Part shown: positions 7,746-17,111 of the stretch, in pieces
Position numbering within the stretch: the first letter of the stretch is position 1
Layout of the letters: each line of letters begins with the position of its first letter
Source of the DNA: Acrocarpospora pleiomorpha
Lineage (GTDB): Bacteria; Actinomycetota; Actinomycetes; Streptosporangiales; Streptosporangiaceae
DNA: 64,000 bases
Reading direction: 5' to 3'
Assembly (NCBI RefSeq): GCF_009687885.1
Contig: NZ_BLAF01000004.1
Span: 68,879 to 132,878, forward strand
The notes under the pieces: generated by a model
What the model saw: only the letters and a program-made list of their open reading frames with translations
Told to the model about the DNA's origin: nothing
The model's database searches: none
Program-made: the position numbers and the translations under genes

Positions 7746-8921
7746 TCAGCGCTCAGGGGCCTGGAGCACCGCGCCCGCGATCGACGTGACGATCCCGGTG
7801 AAGTCCGAACGCCCGACGACCGATCGAGTCCGGCTGAAGTCGTTGACAACGGTGACCGCTGCTCGCACCAGCGCCCGGGCTACCGGCATCGACAGCCCGG
7901 GACGGGCTCGCCGCAGCAGGCCCACCCACTCCTGGAGGTATTCGCGCTGCCTGCTCTGGCTGTCGCCGCTCGCTCTGGCGCCCTCTGCCACGATGAATGC
8001 GATCACGTGCGGTTGTGACTGCCCGAGCCTCGCGTACGACTCCGCCACGACGATGAGTGCCCGCCATGGGTCATCTGTCGACCTGATCGCCGCGTGCAGG
8101 TCGATCCAGAGCGCATGCTCCGCGCGGTCGAGCACCTCTTGGAGGATCGCCGCCTTGTTCGTGAAATGGCTGTAGAGGCTGGGACCCGTCACGTCGGCCG
8201 CCGACCCGATGTCGTCCAGGCTCGTGGACTCATAGCCCATAGTCCCGAAGAGCCGCCCCGCGACGGACAGCAGCTTCTCCCGCTGGGAGGTGGGCTCGAG
8301 CGCTGTGTGCGTGGCGGCCGGTCTGGCGTCGACGTCCTCGAGGCGCGTGTCGGCGGCAGCCAGCGCTGCCGACTTCAGCACCCGGATGTGGTCGGCGCGG
8401 GACAGACCGTGGGCGTGTGGACTCGCGCTCGTGAGCACCGAGGTGACCGCGCCGGCGAGCAAGGACGACTCGTCCGGCGAGAGGTGTGGATGCCTCGCGC
8501 GGATCGCTCGTGCGTACTCCTGGTTCTCGGACGCGATCCGCGTGACGACCCGAGCCCGGTCATCGGGTTTGAGATGCCGCGACTCCCGGGACCACAGGAT
8601 GCCGATGCCAGGAACGTCGAGGATCGCCGACGCCTTCCCTGCCAGCATCGTGGCGAGGTCTCCGGACGGCGCGGTCGACAGCCGCGACTTCTCGACGGCT
8701 TCGCCGAGGACCGCGTTGAGCAGCTCCGACTTGCCGGCGAAGTGGCGGTAGAGAGCACTCGCCGTGATGCCTACTTCCGCTGCGATGTCGGACATCTTGA
8801 CGTTGGGAAACCCGCGTTCGACGAACAGGCGGGCCGCGGCGGACACGATCTGATCCCGCCGATCGTGCGGGCGGGTCGGCGTACGAACACCAGGAGCCGC
8901 ACCTCGCCCGGCTGCCGGCAT
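7746..8921 (-). CDS. Tandem TetR regulator with two fused DNA-binding modules
   Basis: 391 aa, about twice a usual TetR protein. It holds two complete HTH regions: residues about 20-65 (RLFVERGF...ITASALYRHFAGKSELLNAV) and about 215-260 (RLFGTMGYES...VTGPSLYSHFTNKAAIL), each followed by a ligand-type helical domain. Good GAGGGGG ribosome site. Its stop is 156 bp from the thiolase start and its start 87 bp from the ligase stop, so it sits inside the acyl-CoA regulon it probably controls. Double TetR proteins are known in actinobacteria; the ligand is probably an acyl-CoA. Confidence 0.85.
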   Translation of the reverse strand: MPAAGRGAAPGVRTPTRPHDRRDQIVSAAARLFVERGFPNVKMSDIAAEVGITASALYRHFAGKSELLNAVLGEAVEKSRLSTAPSGDLATMLAGKASAILDVPGIGILWSRESRHLKPDDRARVVTRIASENQEYARAIRARHPHLSPDESSLLAGAVTSVLTSASPHAHGLSRADHIRVLKSAALAAADTRLEDVDARPAATHTALEPTSQREKLLSVAGRLFGTMGYESTSLDDIGSAADVTGPSLYSHFTNKAAILQEVLDRAEHALWIDLHAAIRSTDDPWRALIVVAESYARLGQSQPHVIAFIVAEGARASGDSQSRQREYLQEWVGLLRRARPGLSMPVARALVRAAVTVVNDFSRTRSVVGRSDFTGIVTSIAGAVLQAPER

Positions 8922-9008
8922 CGATCCCCCTCGTGTTCAAACACCTTCATGCTGACTCGACCCTAGCGCCATGCATTGGTCGGGCTCGCTTTCGGTCCGG
9001 CCGCTTGG

Positions 9009-10559
9009 TCACAGCTCGCGCTTGAGGATCTTGCCGGTGCTGGTCATCGGCAAGGCGTCCCTGAACTCGATGATCCGGGGGTATTTGTAGGCTGCGAGCA
9101 GAGTCCTCGACCACTCGATCAGATCGGACTCGCTCGTCGCGTCTCCGGCGTTCTTGACCACGACAGCCTTGATCTCCTCGCCGTGCGAGGGATGCGGAAC
9201 CCCGATCACGGCGACCAGCGACACCGCCGGATGTTCCATGAGCACCTCTTCGACCTCGCGGGGGTAGACGTTGTACCCACCGCGGATGATCATGTCTTTG
9301 CTGCGGTCGACGATGTAGAAGTAACCGTCCTCGTCCTTGCGCCCGAGGTCGCCGCTGCGGAACCAACCGTCCCTCATGACCTCGGCCGTTTCCACCGGGC
9401 GCTTGTAGTACCCCTTCATCACGTTGTAGCCGCGGATGGCGATCTCGCCGATGGCCTGGGGGTCGTCCGGCACGTCCGACCAGTCGTCCTGGATCAGCTT
9501 CATGTCCACATCTGGAATGGGTTTGCCGATCGAGCCGACTCGTGGCTTGGTTCCCCAGGGCGAGAAGGCAGCGCCGGGCGACGTCTCCGACAACCCGTAA
9601 CCCTCGATGATCGTCACGCCGAGGCGATCGGAGAACTCCCGGTGGATCTCTCCCGCCAGAGCGGATCCACCCGAGATCGCCACGCGGAGTCGTTCGGCGA
9701 TGGCCCGCACGTCGACCGTGTCGTCAAGCGCCGCCAGCAACGCCCAATACATGGTCGGGACGCCGCCGAAGACGGTGATCCTCTCCTCGACCATGACGTC
9801 CAAGACGCGTCGCGGCTCAAACCGCGACATCAGTACAACGGTGCCACCGAACGCGATCGAGGCATTCTGGACGGCTGTCTGGCCGAACGAGTGAAAGAGC
9901 GGAAGCACGCACAGGTACGTATCAGGGGTTTCCTCATTGGCGAGATAGAGGTCGCGTGCGGCCAACGAGTTGATCCGCACGCTCGAGTGCCGGAGTTCCG
10001 CGCCCTTGGGTCTGCCGGTGGTGCCCGACGTGTAGAGGATCACCGCCGAGTCGTCGTCCGAGACCACGGCTGTCTCGAACGATCGTGGTTGCCGCTCAAC
10101 GGCCGAGGCGAAATCATCCGCCTGATGGGGGGACGACCCGGGGCCGCGCCCGGCGGAAATCCGGAAGAAGTGAGTGCACCCCTCAGCCTCAGAGAAGCCA
10201 TCCCGAGCCTCGCGCCCCGTGGGGACCTCAGCGGATCCTTCGAAGGCGAAAAGGACCTTCGCGTCGGAGTCCTGAAGGTGGTAGGCGAACTCCCGCCTCT
10301 TGAGAAGAAAATTGAGCGGCACGACGACGGCGCCCGACTTCAGGATCCCGAAGTAGATCGACGTGAACTCTGGGATGTTCGGACACGTGAGGGCCACCTT
10401 GTCGCCGGGCACGACACCGCACGACACGAGCAGGTTGGCGACCTGGTTGGCCGCCTCGTCGAGCTGACGGTAGGTCATCCGTCGTTCTCCCACGACGATG
10501 GCGATGCGGTCGGGATACGTCGATGCGGTCGTCTCCAGCAACGAGGCCAGGTTCGTCAT
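9009..10559 (-). CDS. Acyl-CoA synthetase (FadD-like AMP-forming ligase)
   Basis: ANL-superfamily ligase, 516 aa, normal length. ATP-binding P-loop ILYTSGTTGRPKGAE, motif GYGLSETSPG, adenylate-binding FRSGDLGRKDEDGY, and the C-terminal catalytic lysine region TGKILKREL. It activates a carboxylic acid with ATP and CoA, supplying substrate to the acyl-CoA dehydrogenase/MaoC/SDR/thiolase set. Start at 10559 with GGAGAAG upstream. It may share a transcript with the tandem TetR gene 87 bp downstream. Confidence 0.9.
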   Translation of the reverse strand: MTNLASLLETTASTYPDRIAIVVGERRMTYRQLDEAANQVANLLVSCGVVPGDKVALTCPNIPEFTSIYFGILKSGAVVVPLNFLLKRREFAYHLQDSDAKVLFAFEGSAEVPTGREARDGFSEAEGCTHFFRISAGRGPGSSPHQADDFASAVERQPRSFETAVVSDDDSAVILYTSGTTGRPKGAELRHSSVRINSLAARDLYLANEETPDTYLCVLPLFHSFGQTAVQNASIAFGGTVVLMSRFEPRRVLDVMVEERITVFGGVPTMYWALLAALDDTVDVRAIAERLRVAISGGSALAGEIHREFSDRLGVTIIEGYGLSETSPGAAFSPWGTKPRVGSIGKPIPDVDMKLIQDDWSDVPDDPQAIGEIAIRGYNVMKGYYKRPVETAEVMRDGWFRSGDLGRKDEDGYFYIVDRSKDMIIRGGYNVYPREVEEVLMEHPAVSLVAVIGVPHPSHGEEIKAVVVKNAGDATSESDLIEWSRTLLAAYKYPRIIEFRDALPMTSTGKILKREL

Positions 10560-10647
10560 GCTCTTCTCCGGGCTAGCCTTATTAAGTCACGGTACACTTG
10601 CTAGGGCAAATCCCCCGAAAATCGCTCGATACAGGCGCACCGATACA

Positions 10648-10665
10648 TTAATCTCGATTCACTTA
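10648..10665. promoter_or_regulatory. Second copy of the acyl-CoA operator element
   Basis: On the coding (minus) strand TAAGTGAATCGAGATTAA, 88 bp before the ligase start. Its twin at 7628-7645 differs at three positions, in the same orientation. Supports co-regulation of the two catabolic units. Confidence 0.5.
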
Positions 10666-10674
10666 ACCGTCAAG

Positions 10675-10785
10675 CTAGAACAACGGTCCCACGGGGACTC
10701 CGCTCGTCGCCGCGCGCTCGGCGGCGCGAGCAAGGACCTCGGACGAGATGTCGGCTGCGGTGACGTGCCAGCCGTGGGAGGCAAG
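10675..10785 (-). pseudogene. C-terminal scrap of a class I SAM methyltransferase
   Basis: An open stretch of 36 codons with no start reads LASHGWHVTAADISSEVLAR and then AAERAATSGVPV before a TAG. This is the typical beta-1/beta-2 region of a SAM-dependent methyltransferase (G-W-x-V-T-A-x-D-I-S). The glycine-rich motif I that should precede it and everything after it are missing. It lies in the gap between the ligase promoter and the TetR gene, and shows that this gap was formed by deletion. Confidence 0.5.
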
Positions 10786-10809
10786 CGGGCATGCCCGAGG
10801 CGACGTCGA

Positions 10810-11409
10810 TCAGTCTTGCCGTTCGCCTAACACACGTTCGACGAAGACTCGCACGTTCGCGAGCAGTTGCGCCTCCGGCATCCCTTCAGTCCCGACTACG
10901 TGATCGAGCAGGTCCGCTCTCGTCATGGCGAGCAAGATGTGCGCCGCCCAACCCCGATCCACAACCGGCGACACCTGGCCCACGACATCGACGAGAATGC
11001 CGTGGATCCAGCGATAGGGCGTGGACTCGAAAAGGCTGCCGGTCGCGCGGCCGGTCGCGGAGTCCTCGAGCGCGAGCACCAGCTGCCTGTTCGCGAGTTT
11101 GGCCCGCACGATCGCCTCCATGATGGCGTGAATGCGTTCCCGTGGCGGCGTCCCCGGGCCCAATGGCTCCGGGCCGGACGCGACGGCCTCACGGAGGGCC
11201 TCGATACGAGCGTCAAAAACCGCCTGCACCAACCCGGCACGATCCCCGAAGCCGCGAAACAATGTGCCTTTGCCGACACCGGCCGCCTCCGCGACGTCGT
11301 CCATCGACACAACGCTGCCGCTGGCCGACTCGGAGAAGAGCCTGTCCGCGGCGGCCAGGACCGCCGCTCGGTTGCGGGTCGCGTCTGAGCGCATCTTACG
11401 TTCAACCAT
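10810..11409 (-). CDS. TetR/AcrR-family regulator
   Basis: 199 aa. N-terminal HTH: RSDATRNRAAVLAAADRLF, then VVSMDDVAEAAGVGKGTLFR, where the recognition helix is usual for the family. The start at 11409 has AAGGTGGG upstream; the far upstream frame to 11694 crosses the divergent gene and is not real. It is divergent from the SnoaL/NmrA pair, and two perfect palindromes in the 79-bp gap are its likely operators. Ligand unknown; NmrA partners suggest a small electrophile or redox signal. Confidence 0.88.
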   Translation of the reverse strand: MVERKMRSDATRNRAAVLAAADRLFSESASGSVVSMDDVAEAAGVGKGTLFRGFGDRAGLVQAVFDARIEALREAVASGPEPLGPGTPPRERIHAIMEAIVRAKLANRQLVLALEDSATGRATGSLFESTPYRWIHGILVDVVGQVSPVVDRGWAAHILLAMTRADLLDHVVGTEGMPEAQLLANVRVFVERVLGERQD

Positions 11410-11421
11410 CAGAAACCCACC

Positions 11422-11472
11422 TTGCCAACCGGACCGCCGGTCCATATAGTTATGCGGACTCGCAGTCCGCAT
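11422..11472 (+). promoter_or_regulatory. SigA-type promoter overlapped by two TetR palindromes
   Basis: TTGCCA (11422-11427) and TATAGT (11445-11450) are separated by 17 bp, a near-consensus vegetative promoter for the SnoaL gene. A perfect palindrome GGACCGCCGGTCC (11431-11443) fills the spacer. A second, with 9-bp arms ATGCGGACT (11452-11460) and AGTCCGCAT (11464-11472), starts just after the -10. Binding at either would block polymerase; repression by the divergent TetR is the simple reading. Confidence 0.75.
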
Positions 11473-11488
11473 CTTACCGGAGGCCATC

Positions 11489-11908
11489 ATGACCAACAAC
11501 GAATCGCCACGAACCCCGGAAGGAGTGTTCCGCGAGGGGCTCGCTCGACTGTGGCGAGAGGACCTCGCTGGTTGGCTCGACCTGTTCCATGAAGACATCG
11601 TCTTCGAGTTCCCGTTCGCGCCCGCCGGCCGACCGCAGCGTCTCAACGGCAAGTCCGAGGTCGCCGAGTACATGAGCCACCTGCCCGGCGCCATTCAGGT
11701 CGAAGAGGCGCCCAGCGTGCTGATTCATGAGACGACCGACCCTGAGACGATCATCATCGAGATGAGCGTCAAGGGTCATGTGACAGCGACGGGCACACCG
11801 TATGCGCAGTCCTACGTCGTCGTCCTCGTGGTCAAGGACGGCCTGATCACCCTCTACCGCGACTACTGGAACCCCTTGGCCGCCCTTGACACGGCGGCGC
11901 TGGCATGA
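11489..11908 (+). CDS. SnoaL/NTF2-like protein
   Basis: 139 aa, alpha+beta cone fold of the SnoaL-like type: EGLARLWREDLAGWLDLFHED at the start, a PFAPAGRPQRLNGKSEV middle, and the closing YRDYWNPLA. Such proteins are small-molecule hydrolases, isomerases or cyclases; the residues here do not fix a reaction. Translationally coupled to the NmrA-like gene by an ATGA overlap at 11905-11908. No signal peptide. Confidence 0.8.
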   Translation: MTNNESPRTPEGVFREGLARLWREDLAGWLDLFHEDIVFEFPFAPAGRPQRLNGKSEVAEYMSHLPGAIQVEEAPSVLIHETTDPETIIIEMSVKGHVTATGTPYAQSYVVVLVVKDGLITLYRDYWNPLAALDTAALA

Positions 11909-12750
11909 CACTGACCCCCCGCGTGCTCGTGACCGGTGCCACCGGCAACACAGCCAGCCGTCTGATCCCCAAGCTCGTCGGCCTCGGCGTCTCAGTGACC
12001 ACCGCAAGCCGCCACCCCTCAGACCTCGCCGGCACCACGCCGGTCAAGTTCGACTGGTACGACTCCGCCACGTTCGACTCAGCACTTCAGGGGGCCGATC
12101 GCGTCTACCTCGTGCCGCCGCCTCTCGATCCCGATCCCGCCTCGGTGATGGTCCCGTTCCTCGAACGAGCGCGGGAGCGAGGTGTGGGACGTGCGGTCTT
12201 GCTCAGCGCGTCGATCGTTCCCTCCGGTGGGCCGGCAGCCGGCCAGGTCCACCACGTGCTTCCTGACCTGTTCGAGCAGTGGGCGGCACTGCGCCCATCG
12301 TGGTTCATGCAGAACTTCACCGGCAGTCATCCGCACGCTCTCGGCATCCGCGAGACAGGCACGATCGTGACCGCGACCGGCGCGGGCCGCGTCGGATTCG
12401 TCGATGTCAACGACGTCGCGTCGGTGGCGGCGCACGCATTGACAGACGAAGTCCCGCCGGCCGACGACCTGATCCTCACGGGACCGGAAGCGCTGAGCTA
12501 CGACGACGTCGCCGCGATCTTCAGCGACGTCTCCGGGCGCGAAATCGTCCACGAGGCGGTCAGCAGGCAGGCGCTGGAGCAGCGTCTCTCGGTCGCGATT
12601 CCGGCGGAGGCGGCGGCAATGCTCGCCCAGGTCGACACCCTCATCTCGACCGGGGCCGAGAATCGGACAACCGATACGGTCGAGCGCATCACGGGTCGTG
12701 CCCCTCGAGCCCTGCGTGACGTACTGAGCGAGGCTCTGGCCCGTCACTGA
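11905..12750 (+). CDS. NmrA-like NAD(P)-binding protein
   Basis: 281 aa atypical SDR of the NmrA/HSCARG type. The Rossmann motif VLVTGATGNTASRLI is intact (G-x2-G-x2-x), followed by an arginine/serine pair (TASRHPS) that suggests NADP. The active-site YxxxK of classical SDRs is absent, as in NAD(P)H sensors and quinone reductases of this group. Forms a two-gene operon with the SnoaL gene under the TetR-type operators. Confidence 0.85.
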   Translation: MTLTPRVLVTGATGNTASRLIPKLVGLGVSVTTASRHPSDLAGTTPVKFDWYDSATFDSALQGADRVYLVPPPLDPDPASVMVPFLERARERGVGRAVLLSASIVPSGGPAAGQVHHVLPDLFEQWAALRPSWFMQNFTGSHPHALGIRETGTIVTATGAGRVGFVDVNDVASVAAHALTDEVPPADDLILTGPEALSYDDVAAIFSDVSGREIVHEAVSRQALEQRLSVAIPAEAAAMLAQVDTLISTGAENRTTDTVERITGRAPRALRDVLSEALARH

Positions 12751-12836
12751 CGCCTGGCAGGACTGCTTGCGCGCACCCTCACATTTCGTCGGTATGCCGG
12801 TTGGTCGACAGCTGAAACACTCTCCGGCCGTCGGCC

Positions 12837-12852
12837 GTCACACGCGCGTAAC
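12837..12852. promoter_or_regulatory. Possible GlnR half box upstream of nitrate reductase
   Basis: GTCAC-N6-GTAAC, 48 bp before the GTG at 12900. The actinobacterial GlnR box is built of GTnAC-N6-GAAAC units, so this is one unit with one mismatch; an isolated GAAAC lies at 12814-12818 but out of the usual 11-bp step. Nitrogen control of an assimilatory nitrate reductase is expected, but the site is weak. Confidence 0.35.
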
Positions 12853-12899
12853 GGGCATTTCATACGTTCGGCGCGACCGGTCGTCGAGAGGGGATGCCC

Positions 12900-15800
12900 G
12901 TGGTCGCCCAGGACTCGCGGGCAGGGACCGCCCAGGTGCGTACGGTCTGCTCGTATTGCGGTGTCGGCTGCGGGATGGTCCTCGACGTCGCCACGGGGCC
13001 CGACGGCCGTCGAACGGTCCGCAAAGTGTCTGGTGACAAGGCCCACCCCGCCAACTTCGGCCGGCTGTGCACCAAGGGCGCGACGACGGCCGACATGCTC
13101 GCCGCCCCCGGACGGCTGACCGCCGCGCTGGTGCGACGCGAACGCGGCGCGGAGCCGACTCCCGTCGGAGTGGACGTGGCGATCACCGAGACGGCGCGGC
13201 GGCTGCGGGCCGTCATCGACGAGCACGGGCCGGACGCGGTCGCGCTGTACGTGTCCGGGCAGCTGAGCCTGGAGGCGCAGTACCTGGCGAACAAGCTGGC
13301 CAAGGGGTACATCGGCACCAACCAGATCGAGTCCAATTCGCGGCTGTGCATGGCCAGTGCGGGCAGTGGCTACAAGCTGTCGCTCGGCGCCGACGGGCCG
13401 CCCGGCTCATACGAGGACTTCGACAAGGCCGACGTCTTCTTCGTCATCGGCTCCAACATGGCCGACTGCCATCCGATCCTGTTCCTGCGCATGATGGAGC
13501 GGGTCAAGGCCGGCGCCAGGCTGATCGTCGTGGACCCGCGGCGCAGCGCCACCGCCGACAAGGCCGACCTGTTCCTGCAGATCAAGCCGGGAACGGATCT
13601 GGCGCTGCTCAACGGCCTGCTCCACCTGCTGGTCGAAGGCGGCCACACCGACCCCGGTTTCATCACCGGCCACACCGAGGGCTGGGAGGCGATGCCGGAC
13701 CTGCTGGCCGCCTATTCGCCCGCGACGGTCGCCGAGATCACCGGCATCCCGGAGGCCGACATCCGTACGGCGGCGGAGTGGATCGGCACGGCCGGCGAGT
13801 GGATGAGCTGCTGGACCATGGGGCTCAACCAGAGCACCCACGGCACGTGGAACACCAACGCCCTGGTCAACCTGCATCTGGCCACCGGCGCGATCTGCCG
13901 TCCCGGCAGCGGCCCGTTCTCCCTCACCGGCCAGCCCAACGCCATGGGCGGCCGGGAGATGGGCTACATGGGACCCGGCCTGCCCGGACAGCGATCCGTG
14001 CTCGTCGAGGAGGATCGGGCCTTCGTCGAAGCGCTGTGGGGACTGGCTCCGGGCACGATCCGGCCGGACGGCGCCGGCAAGGGCACGGTCGAGATGTTCC
14101 AGCGGATGGCGGCGAGCGAGATCAAGGCCTGCTGGATCATCTGCACCAACCCGGTCGCCTCTGTCGCCAACCGGCGGACCGTCATCGAAGCTCTGGAGGC
14201 GGCCGAGTTCGTCGTCACCCAGGACGTCTTCGCCGAAACCGAGACCAACGCGTACGCCGACGTCGTCCTGCCGGGCGCGATGTGGGTCGAGACCGAGGGC
14301 GTTCTGATCAACAGCGAGCGCAACCTCACCCTCGCCCAGCAGGCGGTCGACCCGCCCGGCGAGGCGATGGCGGACTGGCGGATCATCGCCCGGGTCGCCT
14401 GCGCGATGGGCTACGAACACGGCTTCTCCTACGACAGCGCCGAGGAGATCTTCGAGGAGATCAAGAAAGCCTGGAACCCCACGACCGGGTACGACCTGAG
14501 AGGCGTCACCTACGAGCGGCTGCGCGCCACACCCGTGCAATGGCCGGCCGCCGTCGACGGCCCGGACCGCAACCCGATCCGGTACCGCGACGCCGGCGGC
14601 GGTCTCACGTTCCCGACACCGAGCGGCCGGGCGGTGTTCTACCCGCGCCCGCACATGCCGGCCGCGGAGATGCCCGACGACGACTTCCCGTTCGTCCTCA
14701 ACACCGGGCGGTTGCAGCACCAGTGGCACACCCTCACCAAGACCGGCAAGGTCGGCAAGCTCAACAAGCTCAACCCGGCCCCGTTCCTGGAGATCCATCC
14801 ACGTGACGCGCGGGCGCTGGGTATCGCCGACGGCGACTCGGTGGAGATCGGCTCACGGCGCGGCCGGGCGGTGCTGCCGGCCGTGGTGACGGATCGGGTG
14901 ATGCCGGGATGCTGCTTCGCGCCGTTCCACTGGAACGACCTGTTCGGCGAATATCTCAGCGTCAACGCGGTGACCAGCGACGCGGTGGACCCGATCTCGT
15001 TCCAACCCGAGCTGAAGGTGTGCGCGGTGTCCCTGACCAAGATCGTCACTCCGGCGGCGCCCGCCAGCGAGGCGGATCTTGTCCCGGTGCCTGTTCCGTC
15101 CTCTCCCGCTCTGGCGGGTGTCTTCGGCCTGGCCGGCACGCCACCACCCGTCCTGGGCGAACAGGAACGCCGTTACCTGGCCGGATTCCTCACCGGGCTG
15201 GAATCCGGGACGCCCGGTGTGCCGGTACTGCCCCCGGGAGCGCCCTTCACCCCGCAGCAGGCTCAATGGGTGAACGGTGTCCTGGCCGGGATGTACTCGC
15301 GGATCCCGCAGACCGTCGGCGAACCGGTGAGCCCTGGGGGCGAGGTGGTCGTGCTCTGGGCGTCGCAGACCGGCAACGCGGAGGAGTTCGCCGCCGTCAC
15401 CGCCGAGCGCCTCACCACGGCCGGGCACCGGGTCACCCTCATCGGCATGGACGACACCGACCCGGGCTCGTTCCCTCGGGCCGACGTGCTGCTGATCACC
15501 AGCACCTTCGGCGACGGCGACGCGCCCGACAACGGCACCGGCTTCTGGACCGCCCTGGCCTCCGCCGACGCCGCACGCCTGGACGGAACGCGCTACGCCG
15601 TCCTGGCCTTCGGCGACTCCTCCTACGACGACTTCTGCGGCCACGGCCGCCGCCTGGACCAGCGTTTGGAAGAGCTGGGAGCCGTACGCCTCACTGCTCG
15701 TACCGACTGTGAACCGGACTACGAGACCTCGGCCCAGGCCTGGCTGGATGAGATCCTCACCACTCTCGGCCCGCGGCCATCGCCGGTGCCCGTGTCCACA

Positions 15801-16928
15801 CGCGCCTCCAAGCCGGGTCCCGTCGCCGCCCGCCTCACCGGCAACCGGCTGCTCAGCCGGCCCGGAGCGGCCAAGGAGGTCCGCCGGTTCACCTTCGACG
15901 TGCGTGACAGCGACAACCCGCTCACCTACCAGGTCGGGGACGCGCTGGGGGTGCACCCGGTCAACTGCCCCGACCTCGTGACCGAATGGCTGGCCATCAC
16001 CGGACTCGACGGCACCGCGCAGATCGAGGTCGACGGCATCGGCCCGCTCCAGCTCGGCGAGGCACTGCACCGGCACCTGGACATCACCAAGATCAGCTCA
16101 GACCTGCTGCGCTTCGTCGCAGAACGCACCGGCGGCCGCGAGCTGAAGAAGCTGCTACGCCCCGACAACAAGGGCGAGCTCGCCCAGTGGTCGTGGGGGC
16201 GCCAGGCCGCCGATGTCATCGCCGAGCACCCCGTCCGGGCCACCCCCCAGGAGTGGGCCACCATTCTCAAACGGCTGCAACCCCGCCTGTACTCGATCTC
16301 CTCCAGCCCGCTGACCGACCGCCACGAAATCTCCCTGACGGTCTCGGTCGTCCGATACGACAACCTCCACGGCCGCCCCCGAAAAGGCGTCTGCTCGACC
16401 TTCCTCGCCGACGCCGAGCGCGACGCCCCGATCCCGGTCTTCGTCCGGCGTTCCCCGCACTTCCGTCCGCCCGCCGACCCCCGCACCCCGATGATCATGG
16501 TGGGTCCCGGCACCGGAGTGGCACCCTTCCTCGGCTTCCTGTACGAGCGCCGCGCCCTCGGCCACCACGCCCCCAACTGGCTCTTCTTCGGTGAACAGCA
16601 CCGCGCCACCGGCTTCTACTACGAGGACGAACTGACCGCCCTCCACTCGGACGGCACCCTCGACCGCCTCGACACCGCCTTCTCCCGCGACCAGCGCGTC
16701 AAGATCTACGTCCAGGACCGCATGCGCGAACAGGGCCACCGCCTGTGGTCCTGGCTCCAGAACGGCGCCCACCTGTACGTATGCGGCGACGCCTCCCGCA
16801 TGGCCCACGACGTCGACCAGGCGTTGCGCGACATCGTCGCCACCCACGGCGGCCTCGACCAGGAGGCGGCCGCCGGATACATCAAACGCTTGGCCACCGA
16901 CAAACGCTATGTCCGCGACGTGTATTGA
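12900..16928 (+). CDS. Fused assimilatory nitrate reductase / CysJ-like flavoprotein
   Basis: 1342 aa. Residues 1-700: molybdopterin nitrate reductase with a [4Fe-4S] motif [10 protein letters not shown] and a fourth Cys in RLCTKG, and a likely Mo-ligand cysteine in [10 protein letters not shown]. Then a linker, a flavodoxin domain ([12 protein letters not shown], about 815), an FAD domain (RLYSISSSP, about 1130), an NADP domain ([14 protein letters not shown]) and the CysJ-style ending YVRDVY. One chain can thus carry electrons from NADPH via FAD and FMN to nitrate. GTG at 12900 is chosen since GAGAGGGG ends six bases before it and abuts the ATG at 12894. No nitrite reductase or transporter nearby. 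This fusion is a known actinobacterial form. Confidence 0.92.
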   Translation: MVAQDSRAGTAQVRTVCSYCGVGCGMVLDVATGPDGRRTVRKVSGDKAHPANFGRLCTKGATTADMLAAPGRLTAALVRRERGAEPTPVGVDVAITETARRLRAVIDEHGPDAVALYVSGQLSLEAQYLANKLAKGYIGTNQIESNSRLCMASAGSGYKLSLGADGPPGSYEDFDKADVFFVIGSNMADCHPILFLRMMERVKAGARLIVVDPRRSATADKADLFLQIKPGTDLALLNGLLHLLVEGGHTDPGFITGHTEGWEAMPDLLAAYSPATVAEITGIPEADIRTAAEWIGTAGEWMSCWTMGLNQSTHGTWNTNALVNLHLATGAICRPGSGPFSLTGQPNAMGGREMGYMGPGLPGQRSVLVEEDRAFVEALWGLAPGTIRPDGAGKGTVEMFQRMAASEIKACWIICTNPVASVANRRTVIEALEAAEFVVTQDVFAETETNAYADVVLPGAMWVETEGVLINSERNLTLAQQAVDPPGEAMADWRIIARVACAMGYEHGFSYDSAEEIFEEIKKAWNPTTGYDLRGVTYERLRATPVQWPAAVDGPDRNPIRYRDAGGGLTFPTPSGRAVFYPRPHMPAAEMPDDDFPFVLNTGRLQHQWHTLTKTGKVGKLNKLNPAPFLEIHPRDARALGIADGDSVEIGSRRGRAVLPAVVTDRVMPGCCFAPFHWNDLFGEYLSVNAVTSDAVDPISFQPELKVCAVSLTKIVTPAAPASEADLVPVPVPSSPALAGVFGLAGTPPPVLGEQERRYLAGFLTGLESGTPGVPVLPPGAPFTPQQAQWVNGVLAGMYSRIPQTVGEPVSPGGEVVVLWASQTGNAEEFAAVTAERLTTAGHRVTLIGMDDTDPGSFPRADVLLITSTFGDGDAPDNGTGFWTALASADAARLDGTRYAVLAFGDSSYDDFCGHGRRLDQRLEELGAVRLTARTDCEPDYETSAQAWLDEILTTLGPRPSPVPVSTRASKPGPVAARLTGNRLLSRPGAAKEVRRFTFDVRDSDNPLTYQVGDALGVHPVNCPDLVTEWLAITGLDGTAQIEVDGIGPLQLGEALHRHLDITKISSDLLRFVAERTGGRELKKLLRPDNKGELAQWSWGRQAADVIAEHPVRATPQEWATILKRLQPRLYSISSSPLTDRHEISLTVSVVRYDNLHGRPRKGVCSTFLADAERDAPIPVFVRRSPHFRPPADPRTPMIMVGPGTGVAPFLGFLYERRALGHHAPNWLFFGEQHRATGFYYEDELTALHSDGTLDRLDTAFSRDQRVKIYVQDRMREQGHRLWSWLQNGAHLYVCGDASRMAHDVDQALRDIVATHGGLDQEAAAGYIKRLATDKRYVRDVY

Positions 16929-16977
16929 CCGGCCCGCGCCGACGGACCGCTGAAAAGGGCAAGCGGATCGTGAACAC

Positions 16978-17092
16978 GCCCAGTTCAAGCCGCGCTGGGG
17001 CGCCTTCTACCGCACCCGCTTGGACGAACTCCTGCGCGGCTGGGACACGGACACCCTGGTCGTGGCCGGCTGCAACTTCCCCCGGACTCCCG
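16978..17092 (+). pseudogene. Isochorismatase-like cysteine hydrolase remnant
   Basis: The stretch reads AQFKPRWGAFYRTRLDELLR then GWDTDTLVVAGCNFPR. This is the block of isochorismatase-family hydrolases that leads to the catalytic cysteine (V-V-A-G-x-N-x-P-x-C). The expected cysteine is lost: the frame goes on as T-P-E-L and no downstream homology follows. The N-terminal half with its catalytic Asp is also missing. A truncated relic between the nitrate reductase and the next gene. Confidence 0.6.
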
Positions 17093-17111
17093 AACTCGTG
17101 AACGTGCATTG

